Shown here piece by piece: positions 26,705 to 35,378 of a stretch of 64,000 nucleotides of DNA. The stretch comes from Aeromicrobium sp. IC_218. GTDB taxonomy: Bacteria > Actinomycetota > Actinomycetes > Propionibacteriales > Nocardioidaceae. The stretch spans positions 62,001 through 126,000 of the forward strand of contig NZ_SJXM01000008.1 of assembly GCF_004336805.1 (NCBI RefSeq). Direction: 5' to 3'. The notes beneath the pieces are model-generated. The model was not told where the DNA came from. It saw only the letters and a program-made list of their open reading frames with translations, and did no database searches. Positions within the stretch are counted from its first letter, which is position 1. Each line of letters opens with the position of its first letter. The translations under genes were made by a program, and so were the position numbers.

Positions 26705-27277
26705 CTAGCGCCCGGAGCGGACGTGCATCCGCTCGCCCTGGGGGCCGAACAGGCCCAGCAGCTCGAGCGGCTCGTCCGTGCGGTTGGCGATGACGTGCGG
26801 CGTGCGCGTGTCGAACTCGACCACCTCGCCGGGCACGAGGTCGAGCGTGCGTCCGCCCAGCACGAGGTGCAGCCGGCCCGACAGCACGTAGATCCACTCG
26901 TACCCCTCGTGGACCCGCGGCTCGAACGGCTCGGCCGGGTCGTGCGGCGGCACGACGATCTTGAACGCCTGCACGCCGCCCGGGCGCCGGGTGAGCGGGA
27001 CGAACGTGCGGCCGTGCCGGACGATCGGCCGGGCCCGGACACGCGGGTCGCCGGTCTCCGGCGCGTCCACCAGCTCGTCGAGCGCCACGCGGTGCGCCTG
27101 GGCCAGCGGCAGCAGCAGCTCCAGGGTCGGCCGCCGCTGGCCGGCCTCCAGGCGCGAGAGCGTGCTCACCGAGATGCCGGTGCGCGCGGACAGGTCGGCG
27201 AGCGTCGCGCCGCGCTCCACCCGCAGGGCGCGCAGTCGGGGGCCCACGCCGTTGAGGACGTCGTCGAGGTCGGCCAT
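26705..27277 (-). CDS. XRE-family regulator with C-terminal cupin domain
   Basis: A 190-residue protein. The N-terminal helix-turn-helix (residues 5-62) has LRALRVERGATLADLSARTGISVSTLSRLEAG split over the fold. The C-terminal cupin (105-185) contains HEGYEWIYVLSGRLHLVLGG and a second metal-type motif around FDTRTPHVIANR. Such MerR/XRE-cupin proteins regulate small-molecule metabolism in response to a ligand bound by the cupin. ATG 27277 is chosen; upstream codons would place the start inside the operator. A perfect 8-1-8 palindrome lies just upstream, and the methyltransferase is divergent. Confidence 0.9.
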   Translation of the reverse strand: MADLDDVLNGVGPRLRALRVERGATLADLSARTGISVSTLSRLEAGQRRPTLELLLPLAQAHRVALDELVDAPETGDPRVRARPIVRHGRTFVPLTRRPGGVQAFKIVVPPHDPAEPFEPRVHEGYEWIYVLSGRLHLVLGGRTLDLVPGEVVEFDTRTPHVIANRTDEPLELLGLFGPQGERMHVRSGR

Positions 27278-27285
27278 GCCCCCAT

Positions 27286-27302
27286 CTTGCCGGACCGGCA
27301 AG
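27286..27302. promoter_or_regulatory. Palindromic operator of the XRE-cupin regulator
   Basis: CTTGCCGG-A-CCGGCAAG is a perfect inverted repeat 8 bases upstream of the regulator start and 40 bases upstream of the divergent methyltransferase. It is a likely autoregulatory site. Confidence 0.75.
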
Positions 27303-27342
27303 AAAACTTGTCAGCGGCGGAGGGTGCCAGCAGGCTGGAGGC

Positions 27343-27987
27343 ATGAGCCACGACCACGAGCAGGAGTCCCAGCCCGACTACTTCGAGGCGCCCGGCTGGG
27401 AGGAGCGCTACGCCGGCGACGGCGAGATCTGGAGCGGCCGGCCGAACCCGCAGCTGGTCGCCGAGGCCCAGCACCTGGCCCCCGGCACGGCGCTGGACGT
27501 GGGCTGCGGCGAGGGCGGCGACGTCGTCTGGCTGGCCCGGCAGGGCTGGACGGTGACGGGGGCCGACTTCTCCGCGAACGGGCTGGCCCGGGCCGCCCGC
27601 CACGCCGAGCAGGCCGGCGTCGCCGACCGCACCGACTGGTGGCAGGTCGACGCGCGCACGTTCGAGCCGGACGGGCGCGAGTTCGACCTGGTCACGACGC
27701 ACTTCCTGCACCCGCCGGAGGCCGGCATGGTCGACGTGACCCGTCGCCTGGCCGGCGTCGTCGCCCCCGGAGGCCACCTGCTCGTCGTCGGCCACGCGCC
27801 GTCCGAGGTGTTCGCCCACCTCGACGCGGCGAAGGCGCGCGCGATGTGGCACGCCGAGGACCTGCGGCCCGCGCTGCCGGACGACTTCGAGGTGCTGGTG
27901 TGCGAGGACCGCCCGCGCACCGTGGAGCGTGAGGGCCGGACGATGGACGTCGAGGACGCCACGCTGCTCGCCCGCCGCCGCGCCTAG
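27343..27987 (+). CDS. Class I SAM-dependent methyltransferase
   Basis: A 214-residue methyltransferase. The SAM-binding motif I is ALDVGCGEGGDVVWLA, followed by the acidic loop VTGADFSANGL and motif II VDARTFEPDGREFDLVTTHFL. The start of the protein (YFEAPGWEERYAG...EIWSGRPNPQLV) is typical of the thiopurine/TehB-like group acting on small molecules or metalloids. The substrate is unknown. GGAG lies four bases before the ATG, and a -10-like CAGGCT just before that. It is divergent from the XRE-cupin gene and probably controlled by it. Confidence 0.9.
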   Translation: MSHDHEQESQPDYFEAPGWEERYAGDGEIWSGRPNPQLVAEAQHLAPGTALDVGCGEGGDVVWLARQGWTVTGADFSANGLARAARHAEQAGVADRTDWWQVDARTFEPDGREFDLVTTHFLHPPEAGMVDVTRRLAGVVAPGGHLLVVGHAPSEVFAHLDAAKARAMWHAEDLRPALPDDFEVLVCEDRPRTVEREGRTMDVEDATLLARRRA

Positions 27988-27997
27988 TCCGCCTCGT

Positions 27998-28060
27998 CGC
28001 TGGGCGTGACGTTCTGTACTTCCGCACCGGCGTGTCGCGGGCAGAGCGTCACGCCCAGCG
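27998..28060. repeat. 63-bp element with perfect 14-bp terminal inverted repeats
   Basis: CGCTGGGCGTGACG (27998-28011) and its exact complement (28047-28060) bracket a 35-base centre. The element fills most of the 97-bp gap between the methyltransferase and cysA, which are convergent. It could be a terminator with a long loop or a small dispersed (MITE/REP-like) element. Confidence 0.7.
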
Positions 28061-28084
28061 CGAGCGCGAGGCGGTCGGCCGGGG

Positions 28085-29056
28085 TCAGGCGTGGACGACG
28101 GCGTCGGCGCCGGGCTGCGGGCGCAGCCACACGTGGTCGCCGGGGTGCAGCCCCAGCGCGGTGGCGTCCGAGCGGGTCAGCACGACCTGCACCGGGTCGG
28201 GGTGGCGCGGGTCGGTGGGCGTGACCTCCAGGCGCACCTCGAAGCCCACGCGCGTCCAACGGGTGATCGGCCCGTCGACGACGGCGGCCTGCTCGTAGCG
28301 GGAGATCTCGATGTCGTGCGGCCGGATGAGCCGGTCGCCGAGCGTCGTGACCGGACCGAGGAACGACAGCACGAAGTCGCTGGCCGGCTTGTCGTAGAGG
28401 TCGTCCGGGGTGCCGACCTGCTCGATGCGGCCGTCGTTGATGACCACGAGGGAGTCGGCGACCTCGAGCGCCTCCTCCTGGTCGTGGGTCACGAAGACGG
28501 TGGTCACGTGCACCTCGTCGTGCAGCCGGCGCAGCCAGTCGCGCAGCTCCTTGCGCACCTTGGCGTCCAGGGCGCCGAACGGCTCGTCGAGCAGCAGGAC
28601 GCTGGGCTCGATGGCCAGCGCACGGGCCAGGGCCATCCGCTGGCGCTGGCCGCCGGAGAGCTGCGAGGGCAGCCGGTGGGCGAACTGCGTCAGGTGGACG
28701 AGCTCGAGCAGCTCGTCGACCTTGGCCTTCACCTCGGCCTTGGGCCGCTTGCGGATCTCCAGGCCGAAGGCGACGTTCTTGGCCACCGTCATGTGCTTGA
28801 ACGCCGCGTAGTGCTGGAAGACGAACCCGACGTTGCGCTTCTGCGCCGGGACGCCCGTGGTGTCGCGGCCCTCGATGACGACCTGGCCCTCGTCGCTGGA
28901 CTCCAGCCCGGCGACGATCCGCAGCAGCGTCGACTTGCCGCCGCCGCTGGGGCCGAGCAGCGCCGTGAGCTGGCCGCTCGGGATCGACAGCGAGACGTCG
29001 TCCAGCGCCACGAAGTCGCCGAACCGCTTCGAGACGCCGGTGATCTCAATCCCCAT
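28085..29056 (-). CDS. cysA: Sulfate/thiosulfate ABC transporter ATP-binding protein
   Basis: A 323-residue ATPase that powers sulfate import. The Walker A is GPSGGGKST (residues 36-44), the signature is [15 protein letters not shown] and the Walker B is [12 protein letters not shown], with the switch His in [14 protein letters not shown]. The C-terminal extension (LIRPHDIEI onward) is the TOBE-like regulatory domain usual for CysA. Its start overlaps the end of cysW by 11 bases. It is the last gene of the four-gene importer operon. Confidence 0.94.
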   Translation of the reverse strand: MGIEITGVSKRFGDFVALDDVSLSIPSGQLTALLGPSGGGKSTLLRIVAGLESSDEGQVVIEGRDTTGVPAQKRNVGFVFQHYAAFKHMTVAKNVAFGLEIRKRPKAEVKAKVDELLELVHLTQFAHRLPSQLSGGQRQRMALARALAIEPSVLLLDEPFGALDAKVRKELRDWLRRLHDEVHVTTVFVTHDQEEALEVADSLVVINDGRIEQVGTPDDLYDKPASDFVLSFLGPVTTLGDRLIRPHDIEISRYEQAAVVDGPITRWTRVGFEVRLEVTPTDPRHPDPVQVVLTRSDATALGLHPGDHVWLRPQPGADAVVHA

Positions 29057-29876
29057 CGGGGTCCTCCTTGGGTCGCAGGACGGTGACGACGACGAGCGCG
29101 GCCACCGCGATGAGGGCGAGCAGGAAGCTGGTCGCGTACGCGCTGCCCTGCTCGAAGTCCTGGTACTTCTGCTCCACGACGAGCGTGGCGGTCTGGGTCT
29201 GGCCGATGAGGTTGCCCGAGATGATCTTGACCGCGCCGAACTCGCCCAGGCTGCGGGCCAGGCTCAGCACGACGCCGTACACGAGCGCCCACTTGATCGA
29301 CGGCAGCGTGATCCGCCGGAACGTCTGCCAGCCGCCGGCGCCGAGGCTGCGGGCGGCCTGCTCCTGCTCGGTGCCGACCTCCTCGAGCACGGGGACGACC
29401 TCGCGGATGACCAGCGGCAGGGCGACGAACGCGGTGGCCATGACGATGCCAGGCGTGGCGAACGCGATCTGCAGGCCGAGCCCCTCGAGGGTCGGACCGA
29501 AGACCCCGTTGGTGCCGCCGTAGGCCAGCAGCAGGGCCAGGCCGACCACGACGGGGGACACCGACAGCGGCAGGTCGACGAGCGCCGACAGGACCCGTCG
29601 TCCGCGGAACTCGTGGCGCACCAGCAGCATCGAGATGCCGACGCCGAAGACGGTGTTGATGACGACGGCCCACACCGCGACGACCACGGTCAGCCGCAGC
29701 GCGGCGGTGACCACCGGGTCGCTGAGCGCGGTCGTCAGGTTCTCGAGCCCGCCGTCGAACGTGTGCCGGACGACGAGGGCCGCGGGCCACACGACGAGCA
29801 TGAACAGGTAGACGGCCACGAGCGTCCGGCGGACGTACGCGCCGGCGGTGCGCGGGGCGCGGGTGCGGCTAGCCAC
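29046..29876 (-). CDS. cysW: Sulfate ABC transporter permease CysW
   Basis: A 276-residue inner-membrane permease with about six hydrophobic helices. The EAA loop that contacts the ATPase reads [23 protein letters not shown], and [17 protein letters not shown] is the conserved late signature of sulfate permeases. It overlaps cysT by 8 bases and cysA by 11, so the operon is translationally coupled. It pairs with CysT to form the channel. Start is GTG. Confidence 0.93.
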   Translation of the reverse strand: MASRTRAPRTAGAYVRRTLVAVYLFMLVVWPAALVVRHTFDGGLENLTTALSDPVVTAALRLTVVVAVWAVVINTVFGVGISMLLVRHEFRGRRVLSALVDLPLSVSPVVVGLALLLAYGGTNGVFGPTLEGLGLQIAFATPGIVMATAFVALPLVIREVVPVLEEVGTEQEQAARSLGAGGWQTFRRITLPSIKWALVYGVVLSLARSLGEFGAVKIISGNLIGQTQTATLVVEQKYQDFEQGSAYATSFLLALIAVAALVVVTVLRPKEDPDGD

Positions 29877-30714
29877 GGCGCGCCACCGCCCGCGAGACCA
29901 GCTGGAGCACGGTGATGGCCAGCAGCGCCACGACGAGCAGGATCGTCGCGACCGCGGCGGCGGCCGCCTCGTTGCCGTTCTCGATGTAGGTCAGGATGCG
30001 CACCGAGGCCACCTCGGTCTGCAGCGGCAGGTTGCCCGAGAGCAGCACGAGCGAGCCGTACTCGCTGATGCCGCGCGCGAACGACAGCGCGGCGCCGGCG
30101 GTGATGGCCGGGGTGAGCGCGGGCAGGAGCACGCGGCGGAAGGTCGTGAAGCGGCTCGCGCCCAGCGACGCGGCGGCCTCCTCGACGTCGCGGTCGAGCT
30201 CGATGAGCACCGGCTGCACCGTGCGCACCACGAACGGCAGGGTGACGAACAGCAGGGCCAGGAAGACCGACGCCTCGGTGTTGGCCACGTCGACGCCGAT
30301 CGGGCTCTGCGGGCCGTACAGGCTCAGCAGCACCAGGCCGGCGACGATCGTCGGCAGCGCGAACGGGATGTCGATGACGACCTCGAGCAGCGCCTTGCCG
30401 GGGAACGAGTCGCGCACCAGCACCCACGCGATGAGCGTGCCCATGACGACGTTCACCAGGGTGACGATCAGCGACTGGGTGACGGTGAGGCGGAGCGCGG
30501 CGGCGGTCTGCGGGTTGCGCAGCGTGTCGGCGAACGTCTGCCAGCCGCCCTCGGCGGCGGACACCACGACCAGCGCGAGCGGGATGAGGACGAGCAGGCT
30601 GAACCAGGTCAGCGTCAGGCCCAGGCCGATCGCCGAGCCGCGGGTCAGGGACGACGACGCCCGGGAGCGGCGCTGGCGCGCCGTTCCCGGGTCCGTCGGG
30701 GCGAGGGTGGTCAC
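29869..30714 (-). CDS. cysT: Sulfate ABC transporter permease CysT
   Basis: A 281-residue permease. The EAA loop is DVEEAAASLGASRFTTFRRVLLPALTP, and FARGISEYGSLVLLSGNLPLQTEVAS is diagnostic of CysT/CysU. About six transmembrane helices are visible after a basic N-terminus. The GTG start at 30714 overlaps the stop of the binding-protein gene (GTGA). A much longer in-frame upstream reading only covers that gene antisense to its frame and is discarded. Confidence 0.93.
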   Translation of the reverse strand: MTTLAPTDPGTARQRRSRASSSLTRGSAIGLGLTLTWFSLLVLIPLALVVVSAAEGGWQTFADTLRNPQTAAALRLTVTQSLIVTLVNVVMGTLIAWVLVRDSFPGKALLEVVIDIPFALPTIVAGLVLLSLYGPQSPIGVDVANTEASVFLALLFVTLPFVVRTVQPVLIELDRDVEEAAASLGASRFTTFRRVLLPALTPAITAGAALSFARGISEYGSLVLLSGNLPLQTEVASVRILTYIENGNEAAAAAVATILLVVALLAITVLQLVSRAVARRG

Positions 30715-31733
30715 GAGTTGCCGGACTCCTGCAGGATCGTGGTGACGATGCCGGCGTCCTCGTCGAAGAACTTCGTGTTCACGGCCGCCCAGCCGCCGAA
30801 GTCGCCGTCGATCGTCCAGAGCTTCTCGGGGGTCGGGAACGGGTCGCTGGGGTCGTTGGCGCCCTCGACCTCGCCGACGTCCACGCCCTCGACCGACTCG
30901 AGCGGGCGGAAGCCCTTCTTCACGTACTCGGCCTGGCCCTCGGGGCTCAGCACGAAGTCCAGGAACGCCTCGGCCTTCGGGTCGGCGTCCTCGGTGACGG
31001 CGGCGGGGTTCTCGATCTTGAGCGTGTCGGACGGGACGACGTAGTCGATCTCCTCGCCGTTCTGGCGCGCCAGGATGGCCTCGTTCTCGTAGGAGATGAG
31101 CACGTCGCCGGTGCCGCCCTGGAACGCGGTGGTGGCGTCGCGGCCGCTGCCCGGCAGCGCCTTCACGTTGCCGACCAGCTTGGTGAGGAACGCCTGAGCG
31201 TCGGCCTCGCTGCCGCCGTTCGCGATGACGTGCTGCCAGGCGCCGAGGATGTTCCAGCGGGCCGATCCGGACGAGCCGGGGTTCGGGGTGACGATGCCGA
31301 CGCCGGGCTTCACCAGGTCGTCCCAGCCCTGGATGTTCTTGGGGTTGCCCTTGCGGACGACCAGGACGACCACCGAGTCGGTGACGATGCCCTTGTTCGC
31401 GCCGGAGTCCCAGTCGTCGGCGACGAGACCGGCCTCGACCAGGCGGTCGACGTCGGGCGTCAGCGAGAAGTGGACGTAGTCGGCGTCCAGGCCGTTGGCC
31501 ACGGCGCGGCTCTGGTCGCCGGAGGCGCCGTAGGACTCCTTCCAGGTGGTGCCCTTGCCCTCGTCGGTCTGGGCGAAGGCGGCCTGGGCGGCGTTGTTGC
31601 CCGCCTTCGGCACGGCGAAGCCGACCAACGACAGGGTGGTGCCGGATCCGCCGGAGGCGCCGCCACCGCACGCGGCGAGCGCCACGGTGGAGACGAGGGC
31701 GGTCGCGAGAGCGGCGAGACGGTGTCGGGACAT
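30711..31733 (-). CDS. Sulfate-binding lipoprotein (Sbp/CysP family)
   Basis: A 340-residue solute-binding lipoprotein. The signal peptide ends in the lipobox LAAC at about residues 19-22, followed by a Gly/Ser linker. Family blocks include SLVGFAVPKAG, DADYVHFSL, NPKNIQGWDDL, GIVTPNPGSSGSARWN and GGTGDVLISYENEA, as in periplasmic sulfate/thiosulfate binders. It is the first gene of the importer operon. A TAGCGT box at 31782-31787 (complement) is a candidate -10. No cysteine/SAM riboswitch could be recognised in the 127-bp leader. Confidence 0.94.
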   Translation of the reverse strand: MSRHRLAALATALVSTVALAACGGGASGGSGTTLSLVGFAVPKAGNNAAQAAFAQTDEGKGTTWKESYGASGDQSRAVANGLDADYVHFSLTPDVDRLVEAGLVADDWDSGANKGIVTDSVVVLVVRKGNPKNIQGWDDLVKPGVGIVTPNPGSSGSARWNILGAWQHVIANGGSEADAQAFLTKLVGNVKALPGSGRDATTAFQGGTGDVLISYENEAILARQNGEEIDYVVPSDTLKIENPAAVTEDADPKAEAFLDFVLSPEGQAEYVKKGFRPLESVEGVDVGEVEGANDPSDPFPTPEKLWTIDGDFGGWAAVNTKFFDEDAGIVTTILQESGNS

Positions 31734-31860
31734 CAGCAGGGCCTTCGGCTCGGGGCACGCCGGGCGCGTGCCGTCCCCAGCACGCTAGGCGCGGCCGACG
31801 AGCCGTGGAGACCTGCTCACATGCTGGTCCGAGCGTCCACGGACCGGGATGCGTGGTACG

Positions 31861-32712
31861 TCAGTCGAAGACGACGGTGCGCGGCCCGTCCATGAGGACG
31901 CGCGACTCGCTGTGCAGGCGCACGGCCCGCGAGAGGGTCTGCGACTCCACGTCGCGGCCCACCCGGGCGAGGTCGGCGGGCGCCATCCGGTGGTCGACCC
32001 GCAGCACGCCCTGGTCGATGATCGGCCCCTCGTCGAGCGCCGCGGTGACGTAGTGCGCGGTGGCGCCGATCAGCTTCACGCCGCGCTGGTGGGCCTGGTG
32101 GTACGGCCGCGCGCCCTTGAAGCTGGGCAGGAACGAGTGGTGGATGTTGATCGCGCGTCCCTCGAGCGCCCGGCACAGGTCGTCGGAGAGGATCTGCATG
32201 TAGCGGGCCAGGACGACCAGGTCGACGTCCAGCTCGGCCACGAGCTCGAGCAGACGGGCCTCGGCCGCGGCCTTCGTGTCGGCGGTGACCGGCACGTGGT
32301 GGAACGGGACGTCGTACGAGCGCGCCAGCCGCTCGGCGTCCGGGTGGTTCGACACGATCGCCGGGATCTCGATGTTGAGCCCGCCGGTGCTCTGGCGGAA
32401 CAGCAGGTCGTTGAGGCAGTGCAGGTCCTTGGAGACCATGACGATCGTGCGCAGCGGCGCCTCGGCGACGACCAGGCTGAAGTCCATCGCGTGCTCGTCG
32501 GCGACCGGGCCGAACGAGGTGCGCAGCTCGTCGGTGACCCGCGCGTCGGGGAAGTCGAAGTGCAGGCGCAGGAAGAACTGCCCGCTCGCGGTGTCGGTGA
32601 ACTGCTGGCTGTCCAGGATGTTGCCGCCCGCCTCGGCGACCCAGCGGGAGACCGCGTGCACGAGGCCGGGGCGGTCGGGGCAGGAGAGCGTCAGGACGTA
32701 CGAGGCGGTCAC
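31861..32712 (-). CDS. purU: Formyltetrahydrofolate deformylase
   Basis: A 283-residue enzyme that hydrolyses 10-formyl-THF to THF and formate, balancing the one-carbon pool used by the PurN and PurH encoded elsewhere in this window. An N-terminal ACT domain (YVLTLSCPDRPGLVHAVSRW..., residues 1-80) is followed by the formyltransferase-like domain with the catalytic Asn-His-Asp set in INIHHSFLPSFKGARPYHQA and DEGPIIDQ. The GTG start follows the end of the DHA2 transporter by 9 bases, so the two may be co-transcribed. Confidence 0.95.
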   Translation of the reverse strand: MTASYVLTLSCPDRPGLVHAVSRWVAEAGGNILDSQQFTDTASGQFFLRLHFDFPDARVTDELRTSFGPVADEHAMDFSLVVAEAPLRTIVMVSKDLHCLNDLLFRQSTGGLNIEIPAIVSNHPDAERLARSYDVPFHHVPVTADTKAAAEARLLELVAELDVDLVVLARYMQILSDDLCRALEGRAINIHHSFLPSFKGARPYHQAHQRGVKLIGATAHYVTAALDEGPIIDQGVLRVDHRMAPADLARVGRDVESQTLSRAVRLHSESRVLMDGPRTVVFD

Positions 32713-32721
32713 GGGTGCAGA

Positions 32722-34224
32722 CTAGTCGGCCCGGCGCCCGTAGCCCTCGTGGGTGGGGCGGGCCAGGAACATCGCGACGACCAGGCCGGCGAGCAGGACG
32801 ACCGCCGGCAGCACCAGCGCCTCGGACATCGCGTCGGCGAACTCCCCGGCGACCTGCGCGGGCAGCGCGGCCCCCGATGACTGCAGCGCGTCGCTGCTGC
32901 CGGCCTGGTCGCCCAGGTGCGCGGCGAGCCGGGCCTGGATCATGGCGGCGATCGCCGCGCTGCCCAGGGCGGCGGCGACCTGGCGGACGGTGTTGTAGAC
33001 GCCGGCCCCCGCGCCCGCGGCGCTCAGCGGCAGGTTGCGCGTGGCCGTGGTGCTCAGCGGCGCCCACAGGAAGGCGTTGCCGACGCCGAACAGGGCCATG
33101 GGCAGCAGCAGCTGCCAGACCGCGCGGTCGGGGGTGATGGTGGCGAGCAGCCACCAGATCGCGGCCGACGACGAGGCGAAGCCGGTGGCGACCAGCCAGC
33201 GCGGGTGCACGCGGTCGACGAGGCGTCCGACCATCGGGGCCAGGGCCGCGGTCATGACGGCCATGGGGACGAGCAGCAGGCCCGACTCGGTGGGGCTGTA
33301 CCCGCGGACGAGCTGGGCGTAGAACATGAACGGCAGCGACATGGCGGTGATGGCGCCCGAGACGGCGGCGATGCCGACGTTCGAGAGCGAGAAGTTGCGG
33401 TCGCGGAACAGGCCCAGCGGCACGAGCGGCTCGGTGCGGACGCGCGACTGCCACCACACGAAGACGGCCAGGACGACCAGGCCGGCGCCGATCAGCAGCG
33501 GCACGGAGATGACGCCGGTGATCGTGCCCCAGTCGTACTTCTCGCCCTCCTGGATGCCGAACACCAGCAGGAACATGCCCAGGGCGCTGAGCGCGACGCC
33601 GGTCCAGTCGAAGGAGTGGCTGTGCGTCGGCAGGGTCGGCACGAGCCGCCAGGCCAGCACGAAGCCGACGATGCCGACCGGGACGTTCACCAGGAAGATC
33701 CACTCCCAGCCGGCGGCGTCGACGAGCACGCCGCCGAGCACCGGCCCGACGAGGGTCGCGACGCCGGCGGTCGCGCCCCACAGCGCCATGGCGCTGCCGC
33801 GGCGCTGCGGCGGGAACGTGCGGGTGATGACGGCCATGGTCTGGGGCGTCATGAGCGAGGCGCCCAGGCCCTGGACGACGCGCGCGACGACGAGCCCCTC
33901 GATGGAGCCGGTGAGCGCGCACCAGAGCGACGCGAGGGTGAAGATCGCCAGGCCGGTCAGGTAGACGTTCTTGGGCCCGAGCCGGTCGCCGAGGCGTCCG
34001 GTGACGAGCAGCGGCACCGCGTAGGCCAGCAGGTAGGCGCTGGTCACCCAGATGACGGCGTTGACGTCGGCGTCGAGGTCACGTCCGATCGCGGGCGTCG
34101 CGACCGAGACGATGGTGTTGTCGACCAGGATCATGAAGAAGCCGATGACCATGGCCCACAGGGCCGGCCAGGGGCTGTGCCCGTCGGCGAGGTCGGTGCC
34201 GGCGTTGTCGCGCGTCTGCGTCAT
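32722..34224 (-). CDS. MFS exporter, DHA2 (EmrB/QacA) family
   Basis: A 500-residue drug:proton antiporter with about 14 hydrophobic helices. Helix 1 has FFMILVDNTIVSVATPAIGRDL, typical of DHA2. Motif A is LGDRLGPKNVYL and motif C is the antiporter signature ATLVGPVLGGVLVDAAGWEWIFLVNVPVG. Substrate is unknown, and no TetR or MarR gene is adjacent. ATG 34224 gives the standard N-terminus. It lies directly upstream of purU on the same strand. Confidence 0.93.
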   Translation of the reverse strand: MTQTRDNAGTDLADGHSPWPALWAMVIGFFMILVDNTIVSVATPAIGRDLDADVNAVIWVTSAYLLAYAVPLLVTGRLGDRLGPKNVYLTGLAIFTLASLWCALTGSIEGLVVARVVQGLGASLMTPQTMAVITRTFPPQRRGSAMALWGATAGVATLVGPVLGGVLVDAAGWEWIFLVNVPVGIVGFVLAWRLVPTLPTHSHSFDWTGVALSALGMFLLVFGIQEGEKYDWGTITGVISVPLLIGAGLVVLAVFVWWQSRVRTEPLVPLGLFRDRNFSLSNVGIAAVSGAITAMSLPFMFYAQLVRGYSPTESGLLLVPMAVMTAALAPMVGRLVDRVHPRWLVATGFASSSAAIWWLLATITPDRAVWQLLLPMALFGVGNAFLWAPLSTTATRNLPLSAAGAGAGVYNTVRQVAAALGSAAIAAMIQARLAAHLGDQAGSSDALQSSGAALPAQVAGEFADAMSEALVLPAVVLLAGLVVAMFLARPTHEGYGRRAD

Positions 34225-34253
34225 GGGGCCAGGGTAGTTGCGCCCACCGACGA

Positions 34254-35378
34254 CTATGCGCGGAGCAGGTCGTACGCGTGCAGGTCGTCGTACGTGCCGT
34301 CGCCGAGCCGCTCGGCCGCGCGCTCGGTGCCGACCCGCTCGAACCCGTTCCGGACGGCGATCGCGTTGCTCGGGCCGTTGCCGGCCGCGGCGTGCAGGGT
34401 GAGCCGGCGCCGGTCCAGACCGTCCGGGTCGAGCGCGTGCCGGACAGCGAGCGCCACGGCCTCGGTGAGCAGTCCACGCCCGCGACCCTCCGGGTGGGCC
34501 CAGTAGCCGATCTCGCCGGACGTCGGGTCCAGGCCGCGCAGGCCCATCACGGAGACGAGCCCGGCCAGCTCGTCGTCGGCGGCGTCGGCGATCGCCCACG
34601 TCGCCTTCTCGCCGGTGGCCGCGTGCCAGACCGACTCGGCCAGGAAGTCCGCGGCGTTCGCGAGGGTGTACGGGTCCGGCAGCCCGTCGACCCACTGCCG
34701 GGTCAGCGGATCGGTGCACGCCTGCACGACCCGCAACAGGTCGCCCTCGCGCAGCGGGCGCAGGCGGACGCGCTCGCCCTCGAGCACGATCGGCTCGGCC
34801 CAGCGCGTGCGGGGGACGGGCGCGTCGCCGAAGCGGATGACGGCCGTCCAGGCGTCCAACACTCGGCCACGCTCGTGCAGCGAGGCGGGGGAGGTGCCGA
34901 CCAGCTCGAAGCCGCACGCGTGGGCGACCCGCAGCGACGCCTCGTTGCCGACGTGGGCGCTCCAGTGGACGGCCTCCACGCCGCGCTCGGCGAAGCCCCA
35001 CTGCACGGCCAGGTCGACCGCCCGGCGCATGACGCCACGGCCGCGGGCCCACGGCGCGAGCGCGTAGCCGATGCTCGCGACCGGCCCGCCGCGCAGGTCG
35101 ACGTTGCCGGCGAACCGCGGACGTCCGTCGTCGTCCGGCGCCTCGATGGCGAAGCCGGCGCTCGAGCCGTCGGCCCACCACGCGGGGATCTGGCGCAGCG
35201 CGAAGTCCGCGCTGCCCTCCCGCGGCTGGTCGGCGGGGACGGACGTCCAGCGCTGCGTCTCGGGGTCGGTCGACATCGCGTGCAGGTCGTCCACGTCGTC
35301 CGGCGTGTGGGCGCGCAGCGTCACCTCGCCGTCGGTGAGGACGGGGACGCAGAGCGGCCAGGGCAGCTGCTCGGTCAC
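34254..35378 (-). CDS. Tandem double GNAT acetyltransferase (RimJ/RimL-like)
   Basis: A 374-residue protein made of two acetyltransferase domains in one chain. Domain 1 (about 12-190) has VTLRAHTPDDVDDL, IGYALAPWARGRGVMRRAV and GNEASLRVAHACGFELVGT. Domain 2 (about 200-374) has VRLRPLREGDL, GEIGYWAHPEGRGRGLLTEAV and GNGPSNAIAVRNGFERVGT. Both keep the acetyl-CoA loop [QR]-x-x-G-x-[GA] pattern, so both may be active. The substrate could be a protein N-terminus or an amino compound. The GTG start overlaps the pheA stop (GTGA), which couples it to phenylalanine synthesis without an obvious biochemical reason. Confidence 0.88.
   Translation of the reverse strand: MTEQLPWPLCVPVLTDGEVTLRAHTPDDVDDLHAMSTDPETQRWTSVPADQPREGSADFALRQIPAWWADGSSAGFAIEAPDDDGRPRFAGNVDLRGGPVASIGYALAPWARGRGVMRRAVDLAVQWGFAERGVEAVHWSAHVGNEASLRVAHACGFELVGTSPASLHERGRVLDAWTAVIRFGDAPVPRTRWAEPIVLEGERVRLRPLREGDLLRVVQACTDPLTRQWVDGLPDPYTLANAADFLAESVWHAATGEKATWAIADAADDELAGLVSVMGLRGLDPTSGEIGYWAHPEGRGRGLLTEAVALAVRHALDPDGLDRRRLTLHAAAGNGPSNAIAVRNGFERVGTERAAERLGDGTYDDLHAYDLLRA

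Noticed and set aside
27984..28259. A 91-codon minus-strand frame near the end of cysA
   Set aside because: It is out of frame with cysA for most of its length, reads through the inverted-repeat element, and its product is Arg/Pro/Ala-rich without motifs.
31734..31860. Possible SAM or cysteine-related riboswitch before the sulfate-binding protein gene
   Set aside because: Only short hairpins (GGCACGC/GCGTGCC and GGTCCG/CGGACC) are present, with no recognisable aptamer core.
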